From: UBA1422 sp963676385 | GTDB lineage: Bacteria > Bacillota > Clostridia > Peptostreptococcales > Anaerovoracaceae | Length of the DNA: 64,000 bases | Assembly (NCBI GenBank): GCA_963676385.2 | Contig: CAXXMM010000014.1 | Location: forward strand, 496,001 to 560,000 | Reading direction: 5' to 3' | Shown here: positions 44,566 to 53,458 of the stretch, in pieces | Position numbering within the stretch: the first letter of the stretch is position 1 | Layout of the letters: every line of letters starts with the position of its first letter | The notes under the pieces: model-generated | What the model was told of the DNA's origin: nothing | Seen by the model: the letters and a program-made list of their open reading frames with translations, nothing else | The model's database searches: none | Made by a program: the position numbers and the translations under genes

Positions 44566-46071
44566 CTATTTTACTAGATCCGCATCATCGGGCATATCAT
44601 CAACTAGGTTCGTCGGAGGCGTGAAATCGCACTCTGTAAGAGGAACGACTTTGGTCTTCTTGACATACTTATAAATCAGATAAATTGCCGGTGTAATCGG
44701 AATCAAAATGTAACTGGAAATAAAGTCAAACCAGAAAGTGTCGGTTGAATCAAATACCCAGATGTTGCATCCAAAGATAACGATGGTAACAACAATCAGT
44801 GCAAACCAGTTTCCAAACGGATAAAATCTTGATTTGTATTTTAGTTCACCAACAGTATGACCCTGTGCAAGCCACGCTTTTCTGAATCTCAGGTGGCAGA
44901 TGGATATACCCCACCAGATAATGAAACCAGAAATAGCGGAAGCATTCAGCAAAATCAAATAAATCTTTTGCTCGCCTACCATGGAAGAGAAGAAAGATAC
45001 CGCTGCAATAGCCCCAGTTAACCAAACCGCAGCTACTGGGACACCACGTTTGTTCAGATTAGAGAACATCTTCGGTGCATTTCCTCTGACAGACATAGCA
45101 TGAAGCATTCTGGAGGCTGTGTACAGTCCGGAATTACCACAAGACAGTACAGAAGTCAGAATAACAGCGTTCACTACAGATGCTGCTGCTGCAAACCCAG
45201 CACTTTGGAAAACAACTACCATGGGAGATGCGGCAACATTGTCAACACCACCACCCAAGATGTCAGGGCTGGTGAAGGGAACCAGTGTGCCTGCAACGAA
45301 AATGGATCCGATGTAGAACAACAAGATTCGCCAGAACACTGACTTAATGGCTTTTGGTACGTTCTTTGTAGGATTTTCAGTTTCAGCTGCTGCAAGTCCT
45401 ACAATTTCTGTTCCCTGGAAGGAGAAGCCGGCAATCATGAAGATGCCCAGCATAGCACTGATGCCACCAACAAATGGAGCTTTTCCAGCATCCCCAGCAT
45501 CCAATACCCAGTTTTGGAATCCATTGGTATGATTCCCAATCACTCCAAAAATCATCAGAACGCCAACGATCAGGAATACGATAATGGTGATTACTTTAAT
45601 GCTGGCAAACCAATACTCTGCCTCGGCATAAGCCTTGGTGGTAAGTAGGTTCAATGTCATCAATAGTACAAACGAAATCATGGCAACCACATAGGTTGGC
45701 AAATCCGGCCACCAGAATTTGGTAATCAGGCCAGCAGCCGCAAATTCTGCAGCAACTGTGATTGCCCAAGAAAACCAATAGTTCCAGCCTACTGCGAAGG
45801 CAAAGGCAGGGTCAATAAAACGACCGGCATATGCTTCAAATGATCCTGTGAGGGGCAACTCTGTCGCCATTTCTCCCAGGGATGACATCATGAAGAATAC
45901 GACGATACCCATCAGCCCGAAAGCAAGCAACGCGCCTCCAGGACCGGATGAACTGATTGCATTACCACTGGCAAACCAGAGGCCGGTGCCGATAGCGCCA
46001 CCGATGGCAATCATGCCGAGCTGTCTGGACTTAATACCTCTTTTGAGCTCGGTACTTTTTGACTCACTCAT
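44566..46071 (-). CDS. lysP: Amino acid permease, LysP-like lysine importer
   Basis: APC-family transporter with about 12 membrane helices, 501 residues. It closely resembles E. coli LysP: MIAIGGAIGTGLWFASG near 19-35, AVGWNYWFSWAITVA, GFSFQGTEIVGLAAAE, AVILTSVLSCGNSG and FRKAWLAQGH match the lysine permease pattern. An AGGAGG lies before the ATG at 46071. The upstream region has no L-box but has a dyad element, and the gene is separate from the riboswitch-controlled dapA operon. Other basic amino acids cannot be excluded. Confidence 0.83.
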   Translation of the reverse strand: MSESKSTELKRGIKSRQLGMIAIGGAIGTGLWFASGNAISSSGPGGALLAFGLMGIVVFFMMSSLGEMATELPLTGSFEAYAGRFIDPAFAFAVGWNYWFSWAITVAAEFAAAGLITKFWWPDLPTYVVAMISFVLLMTLNLLTTKAYAEAEYWFASIKVITIIVFLIVGVLMIFGVIGNHTNGFQNWVLDAGDAGKAPFVGGISAMLGIFMIAGFSFQGTEIVGLAAAETENPTKNVPKAIKSVFWRILLFYIGSIFVAGTLVPFTSPDILGGGVDNVAASPMVVVFQSAGFAAAASVVNAVILTSVLSCGNSGLYTASRMLHAMSVRGNAPKMFSNLNKRGVPVAAVWLTGAIAAVSFFSSMVGEQKIYLILLNASAISGFIIWWGISICHLRFRKAWLAQGHTVGELKYKSRFYPFGNWFALIVVTIVIFGCNIWVFDSTDTFWFDFISSYILIPITPAIYLIYKYVKKTKVVPLTECDFTPPTNLVDDMPDDADLVK

Positions 46072-46126
46072 AATAATTCCTCCTAAAAAAAGAAAAAAAT
46101 AATTAATAAAATGTTCCAAATTGTCA

Positions 46127-46179
46127 GTATACAATATACACTTATATGCACATTATACGGCAATTCTGACATTTCTTAA
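46127..46179 (-). promoter_or_regulatory. Candidate lysP promoter and operator
   Basis: On the minus strand TTAAGA (46174-46179) and TATAAT (46152-46157), spacer 16. Just downstream of the -10 the palindrome GTATA-CAA-TATAC covers 46127-46139, near the expected start point, so it could be a repressor site. The rest of 46072-46300 is AT-rich and holds no gene. Confidence 0.45.
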
Positions 46180-46247
46180 TTATCTTACCACTTTGAAACA
46201 AAATTGCAATCCCAAGTTTCCACTTAACCCTGCAATATTTCATATTA

Positions 46248-46295
46248 TTGTGTCACAATACAATTTTTATGAAAATAAATTGTATTGTGACACAA
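46248..46295. repeat. 19-bp perfect inverted repeat between ppaC and lysP
   Basis: Arm TTGTGTCACAATACAATTT at 46248-46266 is repeated inverted at 46277-46295 around a 10-base spacer. Each arm also holds its own small palindrome, TTGTG-N-CACAA. No U-tract follows on either strand, so it does not look like a terminator. It starts six bases after the ppaC stop and lies about 180 bases before lysP. Confidence 0.85.
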
Positions 46296-46300
46296 AATTA

Positions 46301-47944
46301 TTAAAGCCTTTGTTTCAGTGAATTGAGCAATGGAGGCACCACTTGTTTCTTTCTTGAGAGGATTCCAGGTAAATATACAGACCCGCCTTTTGGCAATTTA
46401 TCAAAAGTAGCGGCCACTAATTCGTCACAGTCTCCGGCAAACAGCAACCAGGTTCCCTCTTCCGCAATATCTGTCAACATAAAAAACAAATAGTCATATC
46501 TACCCTCGGCCAACACACCTTCCATATATACCTGAAGTTTCTTCTTAATGGAAAGGAGTTCCTCCACGTCCGGGCTATTTATCTGCCCAATTCCAATGGA
46601 AACCTTTCCATTATTGATCCGTTTAAAATCTTGCCGAAAAAGTTCTTCTGTTGTTTTGTTCTGCAAATTTGAGCCGGCCCGAAACATTTCAATAGCAAGT
46701 TTCATCGGTTCAATATTGGCAATTCCAGCCAATTGTTCTACTGCTGCCACATCTTGAGGAGTGCAGGTTGGCGACTTCAGCATCAGCGTGTCCGACAGAA
46801 TCGCACAACACAAAATGCCTGCCATTTTGGGGGAAATCTTCACCTTGTTTTCCCCATACAACTGTGTGATTAGCGTTGCAGTACACCCTACAGGCTGGTT
46901 TCGAAAGACCACCGGTCCTGTGGTTTGAATGTCACCAATTCGATGATGATCGATAATTTCCAAAATGTCTGCTTCCTCCAGTCCATCAATGGCCTGTCCC
47001 CGTTCATTATGATCAACTAAAATCACTTGCTTCCTTTTCAAATTCAACAGCAAAGCTCTGGAAATCATTCCTTGATACTTTCCTTCATTATCAATGACAG
47101 GAAAATTTCGATATCGTTTTGCTGTCATGGTATCTTTGATCTCTTCCAAGTAATCTTCCGGTTCAAAGGTTACCAAGTCATTGGTTTTCATCAAATGACG
47201 AATGGGAAAACTCTGATTAATTAAATTGGCAACTCGAAAGGTATCGTGGGGGGACAAAATAACTGTTGCGCCACAGCCTTTTGCTGCTTCAACCACCATG
47301 GAACGCGGCTTTGTCCCACCGGAAAGGATTACTAGGCTTGCGCCGCTTTCCAATGCACTTAGTTGATTCTCAGTTCGGTTTCCCAATATAATCGCATCTC
47401 CGGGATGAATATAATCTTTCATGGTGTCCGGATCCATTGCACCAACCAATACCTTCCCTGTATGATAATTCCCCTCCGATTCTCCTGCTAACAAGATGCC
47501 ATCCAGCACTTCCAGTAAATTAACAATTGGTGTCTGTGCAATGGCCAAGCCTTTGTTATCAATAGGCTCTAAATACGATCTTGCCAAGTCGCCAATGGTC
47601 ACAATCCCATCCACAATGGAATCCCCTTTGCTGACACACAAAGTTGTGATTTCCGTTTCCTTCATTATATTCCATGTGCTTTTTAGCGATAAACTTCGTG
47701 GCACAGTAGGCACTTCCTTTATTTTCAGATCCAAAACTTGAGCCTTAACATTGTCCATATATTTTGGGGGAGTTAGACCAAATTTCTTCAGCACAAAATC
47801 TGTCTCCGCAGACACATCCCCGATTCGAACCGGAATGTATTGTTGGGTCAAGTCTGTACGATTTCTTAAGGCAGCGTATGCCAACGCAGAACAAATTGAA
47901 TCAGTATCCGGATTTTTGTGGCCAATAATATATATGTTAGACAT
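46301..47944 (-). CDS. ppaC: Manganese-dependent inorganic pyrophosphatase with CBS and DRTGG domains
   Basis: Family II pyrophosphatase regulated by adenine nucleotides. The DHH part begins YIIGHKNPDTDSICSAL at 5-20 with the metal ligands His9, Asp13 and Asp15. A regulatory insert from about 70 to 310 holds CBS halves (VSKGDSIVDGIVTIGDLAR, AKRYRNFPVIDNEGK) and a DRTGG-like part between them. IDHHRIGDIQTTGPV and the C-terminal DHHA2 domain complete 547 residues. The chain is longer than the simple PpaC of Bacillus, as in several Clostridia. It is eight bases after coaBC. Confidence 0.93.
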   Translation of the reverse strand: MSNIYIIGHKNPDTDSICSALAYAALRNRTDLTQQYIPVRIGDVSAETDFVLKKFGLTPPKYMDNVKAQVLDLKIKEVPTVPRSLSLKSTWNIMKETEITTLCVSKGDSIVDGIVTIGDLARSYLEPIDNKGLAIAQTPIVNLLEVLDGILLAGESEGNYHTGKVLVGAMDPDTMKDYIHPGDAIILGNRTENQLSALESGASLVILSGGTKPRSMVVEAAKGCGATVILSPHDTFRVANLINQSFPIRHLMKTNDLVTFEPEDYLEEIKDTMTAKRYRNFPVIDNEGKYQGMISRALLLNLKRKQVILVDHNERGQAIDGLEEADILEIIDHHRIGDIQTTGPVVFRNQPVGCTATLITQLYGENKVKISPKMAGILCCAILSDTLMLKSPTCTPQDVAAVEQLAGIANIEPMKLAIEMFRAGSNLQNKTTEELFRQDFKRINNGKVSIGIGQINSPDVEELLSIKKKLQVYMEGVLAEGRYDYLFFMLTDIAEEGTWLLFAGDCDELVAATFDKLPKGGSVYLPGILSRKKQVVPPLLNSLKQRL

Positions 47945-47952
47945 CTTTTCTC

Positions 47953-49149
47953 CTATCGTGTCATTTGCTCTGCAATTTTTGTCATTAATTGATCTGCAAC
48001 TTCGTTTTTACTCATCAAAGGCAAAATAGTAACTTGCCCATCTTTTGAGAGGATTTGAACAACATTGGTATCCGTGCCAAATCCTGCCCCCTCTTTGGTC
48101 ACATCATTGGCCATAATCAAATCAAAATTCTTGGCCTTTATTTTCTTCTTGGCGTTCTCCATCAGATTTTCTGTTTCGGCGCAAGCGCCTACTAGAAGCC
48201 TTGACCCTTTTATTTTGCCTAGCTCAGCGGCAATATCATGGTTTTTTGTTAACTGTATGGTCATGTCATCTTGGGTTTTCTTAATTTTGTTGGCCGCAAT
48301 CGTCTCACAACGATAATCTGCAACTGCAGCCATCATAATCAAAACATCACAATTCTCATAATTTTTCATAACGGACTGATACATTTCATCTGCCGTATTC
48401 ACAGAAATGACTTGGGCCCCTTCTGGAGGAGGCAGATTTACCGGACCAGATACCATGACAACCTGTGCGCCTCGCCTTATTGCATTGTGTGCAATGGCAT
48501 AACCCATCTTTCCTGAAGACCGGTTGGAGATAAACCTGACAGGATCAACGGGTTCCACCGTTGGCCCTGCGGTAATCAAAATGCGCTTTCCTTTAAAATC
48601 ACCAGTTGGTGCAAGAAGTTCCATAATTTTTTCAACAATTTTGTGAGGTTCCGGCAATCTGCCTTTCCCCGTTGTCCCACAAGCCAAAAGGCCGTCATCC
48701 GGTTCCATTACATAATACCCATGCTGTTTTAATTTGTTTATGTTGTCTTGAACAATGGGATTTTGATACATGCCGGTGTTCATAGCCGGAACAAATAACA
48801 CCGGAGCCTTGGTGGCCATGATAGTGGTAGTCAACATATCGTCCGCCACACCGGCAGCAATTTTCCCTAGCACATTAGCTGTGGCAGGGGCTACAACAAA
48901 CAAATCCGCCTTTTGGGCCAAGGAAATATGTTCCGTATCCCAATTTTCCGGTTCTTCAAACATGTCGGTAATCACCGGTTGATGGGAAATGGCTCGTAGT
49001 GTTAATGGAGTCACAAATTTTGTTGCATTTTTCGTCATAATCACAGATAAGTTTCCGTGAAGTTTATTCAGTCGGCTAACAACCTCTACCACCTTATATG
49101 CTGAGATTCCGCCACAGATTCCAATTACAATATTTTTATTTGTCAGCAT
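47953..49149 (-). CDS. coaBC: Phosphopantothenoylcysteine decarboxylase/phosphopantothenate--cysteine ligase
   Basis: Bifunctional enzyme making 4'-phosphopantetheine for CoA. The N-terminal flavin-dependent decarboxylase starts IVIGICGGISAYK and includes VVAPATANVLGKIA and PAMNTGMYQNP. The ligase domain begins near 188 with ITAGPTVEPVDPVRFISNRSSGKMG (split here as ITAGPTVEPVDPVRF and SNRSSGKMG). Length 398 is normal. AAGGAG lies eight bases before the ATG. Confidence 0.96.
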   Translation of the reverse strand: MLTNKNIVIGICGGISAYKVVEVVSRLNKLHGNLSVIMTKNATKFVTPLTLRAISHQPVITDMFEEPENWDTEHISLAQKADLFVVAPATANVLGKIAAGVADDMLTTTIMATKAPVLFVPAMNTGMYQNPIVQDNINKLKQHGYYVMEPDDGLLACGTTGKGRLPEPHKIVEKIMELLAPTGDFKGKRILITAGPTVEPVDPVRFISNRSSGKMGYAIAHNAIRRGAQVVMVSGPVNLPPPEGAQVISVNTADEMYQSVMKNYENCDVLIMMAAVADYRCETIAANKIKKTQDDMTIQLTKNHDIAAELGKIKGSRLLVGACAETENLMENAKKKIKAKNFDLIMANDVTKEGAGFGTDTNVVQILSKDGQVTILPLMSKNEVADQLMTKIAEQMTR

Positions 49150-49221
49150 AGTAAATACTCCTTATTTTTGTGTTGTAATGAACGGGTTTCCCACAATATC
49201 AGTCCCTTGAAAATTACTGTT

Positions 49222-49250
49222 ATTTTAGCATATGCAATCCAATTCTACAA
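49222..49250 (-). promoter_or_regulatory. Candidate promoter for coaBC-ppaC
   Basis: TTGTAG (49245-49250) and TAAAAT (49222-49227) on the minus strand, spacer 17. A second possible pair, TTGAGA (49316-49321) and TAAAAT (49294-49299) with spacer 16, lies upstream. The region 49150-49406 is divergent and contains no gene. Confidence 0.5.
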
Positions 49251-49329
49251 CCATACCCTCTTTTTTGTACCTACATTTCTACTTCATATTGCCATTTTAT
49301 CATGAATACAATATATCTCAAAAAAACAA

Positions 49330-49357
49330 TTGAAAAATATACCTTTTACGGTATGAT
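49330..49357 (+). promoter_or_regulatory. Candidate promoter for oadB
   Basis: TTGAAA (49330-49335) and TATGAT (49352-49357) on the plus strand, spacer 16, about 50 bases before the oadB ATG. Confidence 0.5.
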
Positions 49358-49406
49358 AGGAAAAGGAATTATTTAGAATTTATTGTTTATGTTATGGAGG
49401 AAAAAG

Positions 49407-50540
49407 ATGCAAGGAATTACAAATAGTTTAAGCGTTGGCCTCGCTGAATTGACCTATCAAAATCTGATTATGTTTGTGATTGCAGGAATACTCATGTACC
49501 TAGCCATTGCAAAAGATTATGAGCCCATGCTACTTCTACCAATCGGATTCGGGGCAATATTGGCCAACATCCCCCTTTCTTCCGCAATTAATGAGGGAGG
49601 CTTCTTGACAGTGCTATATAATGCCGGCATTAGCAATGAGCTATTTCCCGTTCTAATATTTATTGCGGTAGGAGCAATGATTGATTTTAAGCCACTACTC
49701 CAAAATCCATTTATGCTTTTCTTTGGAGCGGCTGCCCAGTTTGGCATTTTTGCAACCATCATGTTTGCAATTTTTATGGGGTTTGATTTAAAAGAAGCCG
49801 CATCTATTGGCATAATTGGTGCAGCTGACGGGCCAACATCCATCTATGTCGCCGGCATCTTTGCCCCGGAATATTTAGGTCCCATTTCCGTTGCTGCCTA
49901 TTCCTATATGGCGTTAGTCCCTATAATCCAGCCTCCTGTGGTGAGACTATTGACCACACGCCAGGAACGTTTGATTCGTATGGATTATAAGCAAACCGAT
50001 GTTCCTCGAATTGTGGAAATTTTGTTTCCCATTGTCATAACCCTTATCGCCGGATTGCTTGCCCCCATCAGTGTTGCTTTGGTTGGTTCTCTGATGTTTG
50101 GAAACCTGATTCGTGCCTGTGGTGTATTGACCAGGTTATCCAATTCTGCTCAAAACGAATTGGCCAATTTAGTCACTTTGGTTTTGGGGATTACCATTGG
50201 ATCCACCATGACTGCCGAAAAATTTCTTAATTTTGATACATTAATGATAATGGGTATGGGTTTACTAGCCTTTATCTTTGATACCGCCGGCGGCGTATTA
50301 TTTGCCAAGCTCCTCAATCTGTTTATGAAAAATAAGATTAATCCGATGGTGGGAGCCGCCGGGATTTCAGCCTTTCCCATGTCTGCACGGGTCATCCAAC
50401 GAATGGCCAAAGACGAGGATCCCCATAACTTCGTACTAATGCAATCCATTAGCGCCAACGTAGCCGGGCAACTAGGGTCCATTGTGGCAGGTGGAATGAT
50501 TTTGGCTCTTGTTCCAATGATTCTTTTAGCAATGAACTAA
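49407..50540 (+). CDS. oadB: Sodium ion-translocating decarboxylase beta subunit
   Basis: Membrane subunit that couples decarboxylation of carboxybiotin to Na+ export in oxaloacetate, methylmalonyl-CoA or glutaconyl-CoA decarboxylases. Typical sequences are LMYLAIAKDYEPMLLLPIGF, the GAADGPTSIYVAG signature with the key Asp near residue 143, GTIALPMSARVIQ-like FPMSARVIQRMAKDEDP, and the C-terminal VAGQLGSIVAGG. About nine to eleven helices, 377 residues. The ATG at 49407 has GGAGG six bases upstream. The biotin carrier and alpha subunit are not in the window. Confidence 0.93.
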   Translation: MQGITNSLSVGLAELTYQNLIMFVIAGILMYLAIAKDYEPMLLLPIGFGAILANIPLSSAINEGGFLTVLYNAGISNELFPVLIFIAVGAMIDFKPLLQNPFMLFFGAAAQFGIFATIMFAIFMGFDLKEAASIGIIGAADGPTSIYVAGIFAPEYLGPISVAAYSYMALVPIIQPPVVRLLTTRQERLIRMDYKQTDVPRIVEILFPIVITLIAGLLAPISVALVGSLMFGNLIRACGVLTRLSNSAQNELANLVTLVLGITIGSTMTAEKFLNFDTLMIMGMGLLAFIFDTAGGVLFAKLLNLFMKNKINPMVGAAGISAFPMSARVIQRMAKDEDPHNFVLMQSISANVAGQLGSIVAGGMILALVPMILLAMN

Positions 50541-50551
50541 GGAGGTATACC

Positions 50552-50713
50552 ATGTTTCACCCAACTTCAGAATTAGTAATAGCAGGCTTAAAAGTCATGG
50601 GATATGGCTTGGTGGGCGTTTTCACAGTTTTAATCTTATTTTATTTGGCAACAAAATTGATGGTTTTTGTTTTTTCCAAACTATCATTCAAAAACAGGAG
50701 GAAGGAAAGTTAA
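50552..50713 (+). CDS. Small OadG-like subunit, 53 residues
   Basis: A short gene eleven bases after oadB with GGAGG before the ATG. The product has one membrane helix (GYGLVGVFTVLILFYLATKLMVFVF in two parts: GYGLVGVFTVLILF and YLATKLMVFVF) near 17-41, then a basic end KNRRKES. This is the layout of the gamma subunit that anchors the sodium-pump decarboxylase. It is shorter than most OadG chains and lacks the usual histidine-rich tail. Identification rests mainly on position and topology. Confidence 0.75.
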   Translation: MFHPTSELVIAGLKVMGYGLVGVFTVLILFYLATKLMVFVFSKLSFKNRRKES

Positions 50714-50772
50714 AGACACGCAGTTAATAAAAGTTCATATTTTATTTAGTATATTGATTGATAGGTGAAAAA

Positions 50773-51834
50773 ATGAAATATTTAAATATCTTATTGGTGT
50801 TTATCCCCGCTACACTTGTGGAGCGGTTTATCCTACATACCGATGACAGTATTGTTTTTATCACTAGTTGTCTAGCCATTGTTCCCCTTGCAGTCATCAT
50901 TGGAGATGCGACAGAGCAAATTGCCATCTATACCAGCCCCAAGGTAGGAGGGTTCCTAAATGCCACTATGGGCAATGTTCCCGAGTTGCTAATCAGTGGA
51001 TTTGCAGTAAAAGCAGGAATGTACTCTTTGGTGTTGGCCAGTTTGGCCGGATCCATTATTGGAAATATACTGTTGGTGCTTGGATTAAGCATCTTTATTG
51101 GTGGCCTTCGCTTTAAATTTCAAACTTTCAACAAAAACATTGTGCGCAGCAACTTTGTTCTACTGTCGTTTGCTGTGTTTAGCATCATTATCCCCTTTGC
51201 ATTTCTCAACTTTTCCGGCTCAGCTACAACGGTGAAGGCCGTTCAAGGTTTTAGCTTAGTCTTAGCCATTATCATGCTAGGTATGTATGTTGTCGGCTTA
51301 ATATTTTCCATGTTTACCCACAAAGATATCTTTCACGATGCAACGGAAGATGAGGAACCGGAAAATCCAAAATGGAAACTTTCCACAGGAATTATTGTTC
51401 TGGCGACAGCTACAGTATTTGTTGCAATAATGAGTGAAACTCTGGTAGCCACAGTGGAAGTGGCTGCCGATAAATTTGGATTAAGTGAGGCTTTCATAGG
51501 AATCATATTAATTCCTATTTTAGGAAATGTTGCGGAACATGCATCTGCTATGATGATGTCTTATCGGGGAAAACTGGATATTGCCATTGAAATAGCTGCT
51601 GGGTCCAGCATGCAAATAGCCTTATTTGTGACACCTTTAATGGTTGTATTAAGTGCAGTCCTCGGCAACACCATGGAGTATGTCTATACTCCCAGTGAGT
51701 TGTTAGGAATTGCCATAGGCATTATCATGGCTGGATTTGTCCTCATTGATGGCAAAACCAATTGGCTGGAAGGTTTCCAGTTATTTATTGGATACATTGT
51801 CTTAGGCGGCGCATTTTTGATGTTTGGCATCTAG
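50773..51834 (+). CDS. Calcium/proton (cation/H+) exchanger
   Basis: CaCA-family antiporter with about eleven helices and 353 residues. The two alpha repeats are seen as ATMGNVPELLIS near 67-78 and PILGNVAEHASAMM near 245-258; each has the Gly-Asn-x-x-Glu core of the Cax type. The ATG at 50773 follows AGGTGAAAAA. It is 59 bases after the OadG-like gene, so may belong to the same transcript; a Na+ or H+ link between them is only suggestive. Confidence 0.87.
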   Translation: MKYLNILLVFIPATLVERFILHTDDSIVFITSCLAIVPLAVIIGDATEQIAIYTSPKVGGFLNATMGNVPELLISGFAVKAGMYSLVLASLAGSIIGNILLVLGLSIFIGGLRFKFQTFNKNIVRSNFVLLSFAVFSIIIPFAFLNFSGSATTVKAVQGFSLVLAIIMLGMYVVGLIFSMFTHKDIFHDATEDEEPENPKWKLSTGIIVLATATVFVAIMSETLVATVEVAADKFGLSEAFIGIILIPILGNVAEHASAMMMSYRGKLDIAIEIAAGSSMQIALFVTPLMVVLSAVLGNTMEYVYTPSELLGIAIGIIMAGFVLIDGKTNWLEGFQLFIGYIVLGGAFLMFGI

Positions 51835-51860
51835 TATCAATAGTATCAACTTCTCAATAA

Positions 51861-51900
51861 CAAAAGTGCACCGGCAAATTTCGCCGTGCACTTTTGTTTT
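51861..51900. terminator. Bidirectional terminator between the Ca2+/H+ exchanger and mutY
   Basis: CAAAAGTGCAC (51861-51871) pairs with GTGCACTTTTG (51886-51896), and GGC/GCC extends the stem past one bulged C. The plus strand continues TTTTAG. Both convergent genes end nearby. Confidence 0.75.
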
Positions 51901-51931
51901 AGTTCAGTTTCTTTTGTGTTCAACAATCGAC

Positions 51932-52972
51932 CTATTTCATTTGTTTTGAAAAAACGCTATAGGCTTTGGGCATGGCATAAGTATCGTCCATGGTCTTCTT
52001 GTTTACCCAAATGAAATCATTCTCCTTTGGAATGAAGTCTATCCCTACTTCATATCCTATCATATGCCATTCGATATGAGTAAAAACATGTTTTCCGGCG
52101 CCTATTCCTGCAATTTTTGAAATCATGTAGCCTTTTTCTTCCAACATATTCACGACTTCCTCTATTGGCATATGACCTTCAACCATTGGGAACGACCACA
52201 TTTTGGCCAACAAGCCTTGTGACTTTCTCTTTTCGATGGCATAGAACTCATGGTAATGCAGCAGCAACACAGTCCAGTTCTGTATGTCTCGAGGTTTTTT
52301 CACAGGTTTATATGGGATTTCCTCTGTTAACCCCAAAATTGAAGCCTGACACATGGAATACAACGGACAACGATGGCAAAGCGGCTGCCCATTGGGTAAA
52401 CAGCGAGTTGCCCCTAATTCCATTAATCCTTGGTTAAAGTCTCCTGGTCTGTTGTCCGGAATTCGATTTTCCAGAAACTTTCGAATTGTATCTTGGGTCT
52501 TCCTGTCACGAAGATCCGCCTGAATTCCCATTACCCGTGCCATGACGCGAAGCACATTTCCATCCATTAAGGTCTCTTTTTTTTGAAAGGCAATAGAAGA
52601 AATTGCACCGGCGGAATACGGTCCGATTCCCGGCAATTTTTCCAGTGCTCCCCGCTGGGATGGGATTTCTCCCTGATGTTCCTTTACCAATATGGTGGCT
52701 GCTTTTTTTAAGTTTAACGCCCTAGTATAATAACCCAATCCTTGCCATAATTTAAGCAATTTTTCTTCATCGATGCTGGCCAATGCTTCTACCGTGGGCA
52801 CCTCTTCCATAAATCTCAAAAAATAAGGTATCACCGTTTCCACCCGTGTCTGCTGCAGCATCATTTCCGAAACCCAAACTCTATAAGGAGTGGGGTTACT
52901 TCGCCAAGGCAACTCTCTGGCTTCTTTGTTATACCAATCTAATAGGGCAATACAAAAATCTTTGTCTGCCAT
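51932..52972 (-). CDS. mutY: A/G-specific adenine glycosylase MutY
   Basis: Removes adenine paired with 8-oxoguanine. MLQQTRVETVIPYF near 37-50 and the helix-hairpin-helix LPGIGPYSAGAISSIAF with catalytic Asp in MDGNVLRV near 137 are clear. The 4Fe-4S motif is Cys-x6-Cys-x2-Cys-x5-Cys in CLPNGQPLCHRCPLYSMC near 190-207. A C-terminal NUDIX-like domain recognises oxoG. Length 346. Start shares one base with the DUF3842 stop. Confidence 0.95.
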   Translation of the reverse strand: MADKDFCIALLDWYNKEARELPWRSNPTPYRVWVSEMMLQQTRVETVIPYFLRFMEEVPTVEALASIDEEKLLKLWQGLGYYTRALNLKKAATILVKEHQGEIPSQRGALEKLPGIGPYSAGAISSIAFQKKETLMDGNVLRVMARVMGIQADLRDRKTQDTIRKFLENRIPDNRPGDFNQGLMELGATRCLPNGQPLCHRCPLYSMCQASILGLTEEIPYKPVKKPRDIQNWTVLLLHYHEFYAIEKRKSQGLLAKMWSFPMVEGHMPIEEVVNMLEEKGYMISKIAGIGAGKHVFTHIEWHMIGYEVGIDFIPKENDFIWVNKKTMDDTYAMPKAYSVFSKQMK

Positions 52973-53382
52973 TATTTCATTTCCAACTGTATTTGATTAA
53001 TTACTTCCTCAATATGCTCCGGCAATGTCCCATTGGCTACACCGGTAACCATTAAGTTGCATCGATTAAGCGGAATTAAGATTTTTTTGGCCGGACTTTC
53101 GGAGATTGCTTTGGCCATGGCAGGAGTCAGTTCTCCCAGCATTGAATTAGCCGAAATGATTCCTACTGCTCCAACAATTAAATCTACTTTTTTTGCGTTG
53201 ACAATGATTGCGTTTTCTCCGGAAGCACCATCATCGGCACCCCCACGAATCATTAATGAAGTCGCCATCGCATTGGTTCCAAGGGCAATGACATCCACCT
53301 GATCTTTATACCTTGCCTTTATCTTCTCAACAAGACTTTTGCCAATACCTCCACCTTGTCCATCCACAACTGCTATTCTCAT
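52972..53382 (-). CDS. DUF3842 family protein
   Basis: Function unknown. The N-terminus RIAVVDGQGGGIGKSLVEKI looks like a nucleotide-binding Rossmann start, VIALGTNAMATSLMIRGGADDGASGENA follows in two parts, and DLIVGAVGIISANSMLGEL is conserved in the family. Length 136. ATG 53382 has GGAGG five bases upstream. Genes of this family are often next to ECF cobalt/nickel transporter genes, as here, but a terminator lies between this gene and cbiO. Some relation to metal uptake is inference. Confidence 0.85.
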   Translation of the reverse strand: MRIAVVDGQGGGIGKSLVEKIKARYKDQVDVIALGTNAMATSLMIRGGADDGASGENAIIVNAKKVDLIVGAVGIISANSMLGELTPAMAKAISESPAKKILIPLNRCNLMVTGVANGTLPEHIEEVINQIQLEMK

Positions 53383-53399
53383 AACTTCCTCCATTTGCA

Positions 53400-53428
53400 T
53401 CTATACGTTATTGTAACAAAAAAAACAA
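53400..53428 (-). promoter_or_regulatory. Weak candidate promoter for DUF3842-mutY
   Basis: TTGTTT (53423-53428) and TATAGA (53400-53405) on the minus strand, spacer 17, overlapping the distal arm of the terminator after cbiO. It would allow separate transcription of DUF3842 and mutY. Confidence 0.3.
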
Positions 53429-53446
53429 TCTACTGATTGTTTTTTT
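53418..53446. terminator. Terminator between cbiO and the DUF3842 gene
   Basis: AAAAAACAATC (53420-53430) pairs with GATTGTTTTTT (53435-53445) around a four-base loop TACT. Both strands continue into T-rich sequence. It should end the cbiMQO transcript. Confidence 0.7.
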
Positions 53447-53458
53447 GGAAATTCGCAT

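Noticed and set aside
46248..46295. The 19-bp inverted repeat as an intrinsic terminator of ppaC
   Set aside because: Neither side is followed by a T-tract; the sequence after it on the minus strand is AATAATATG.
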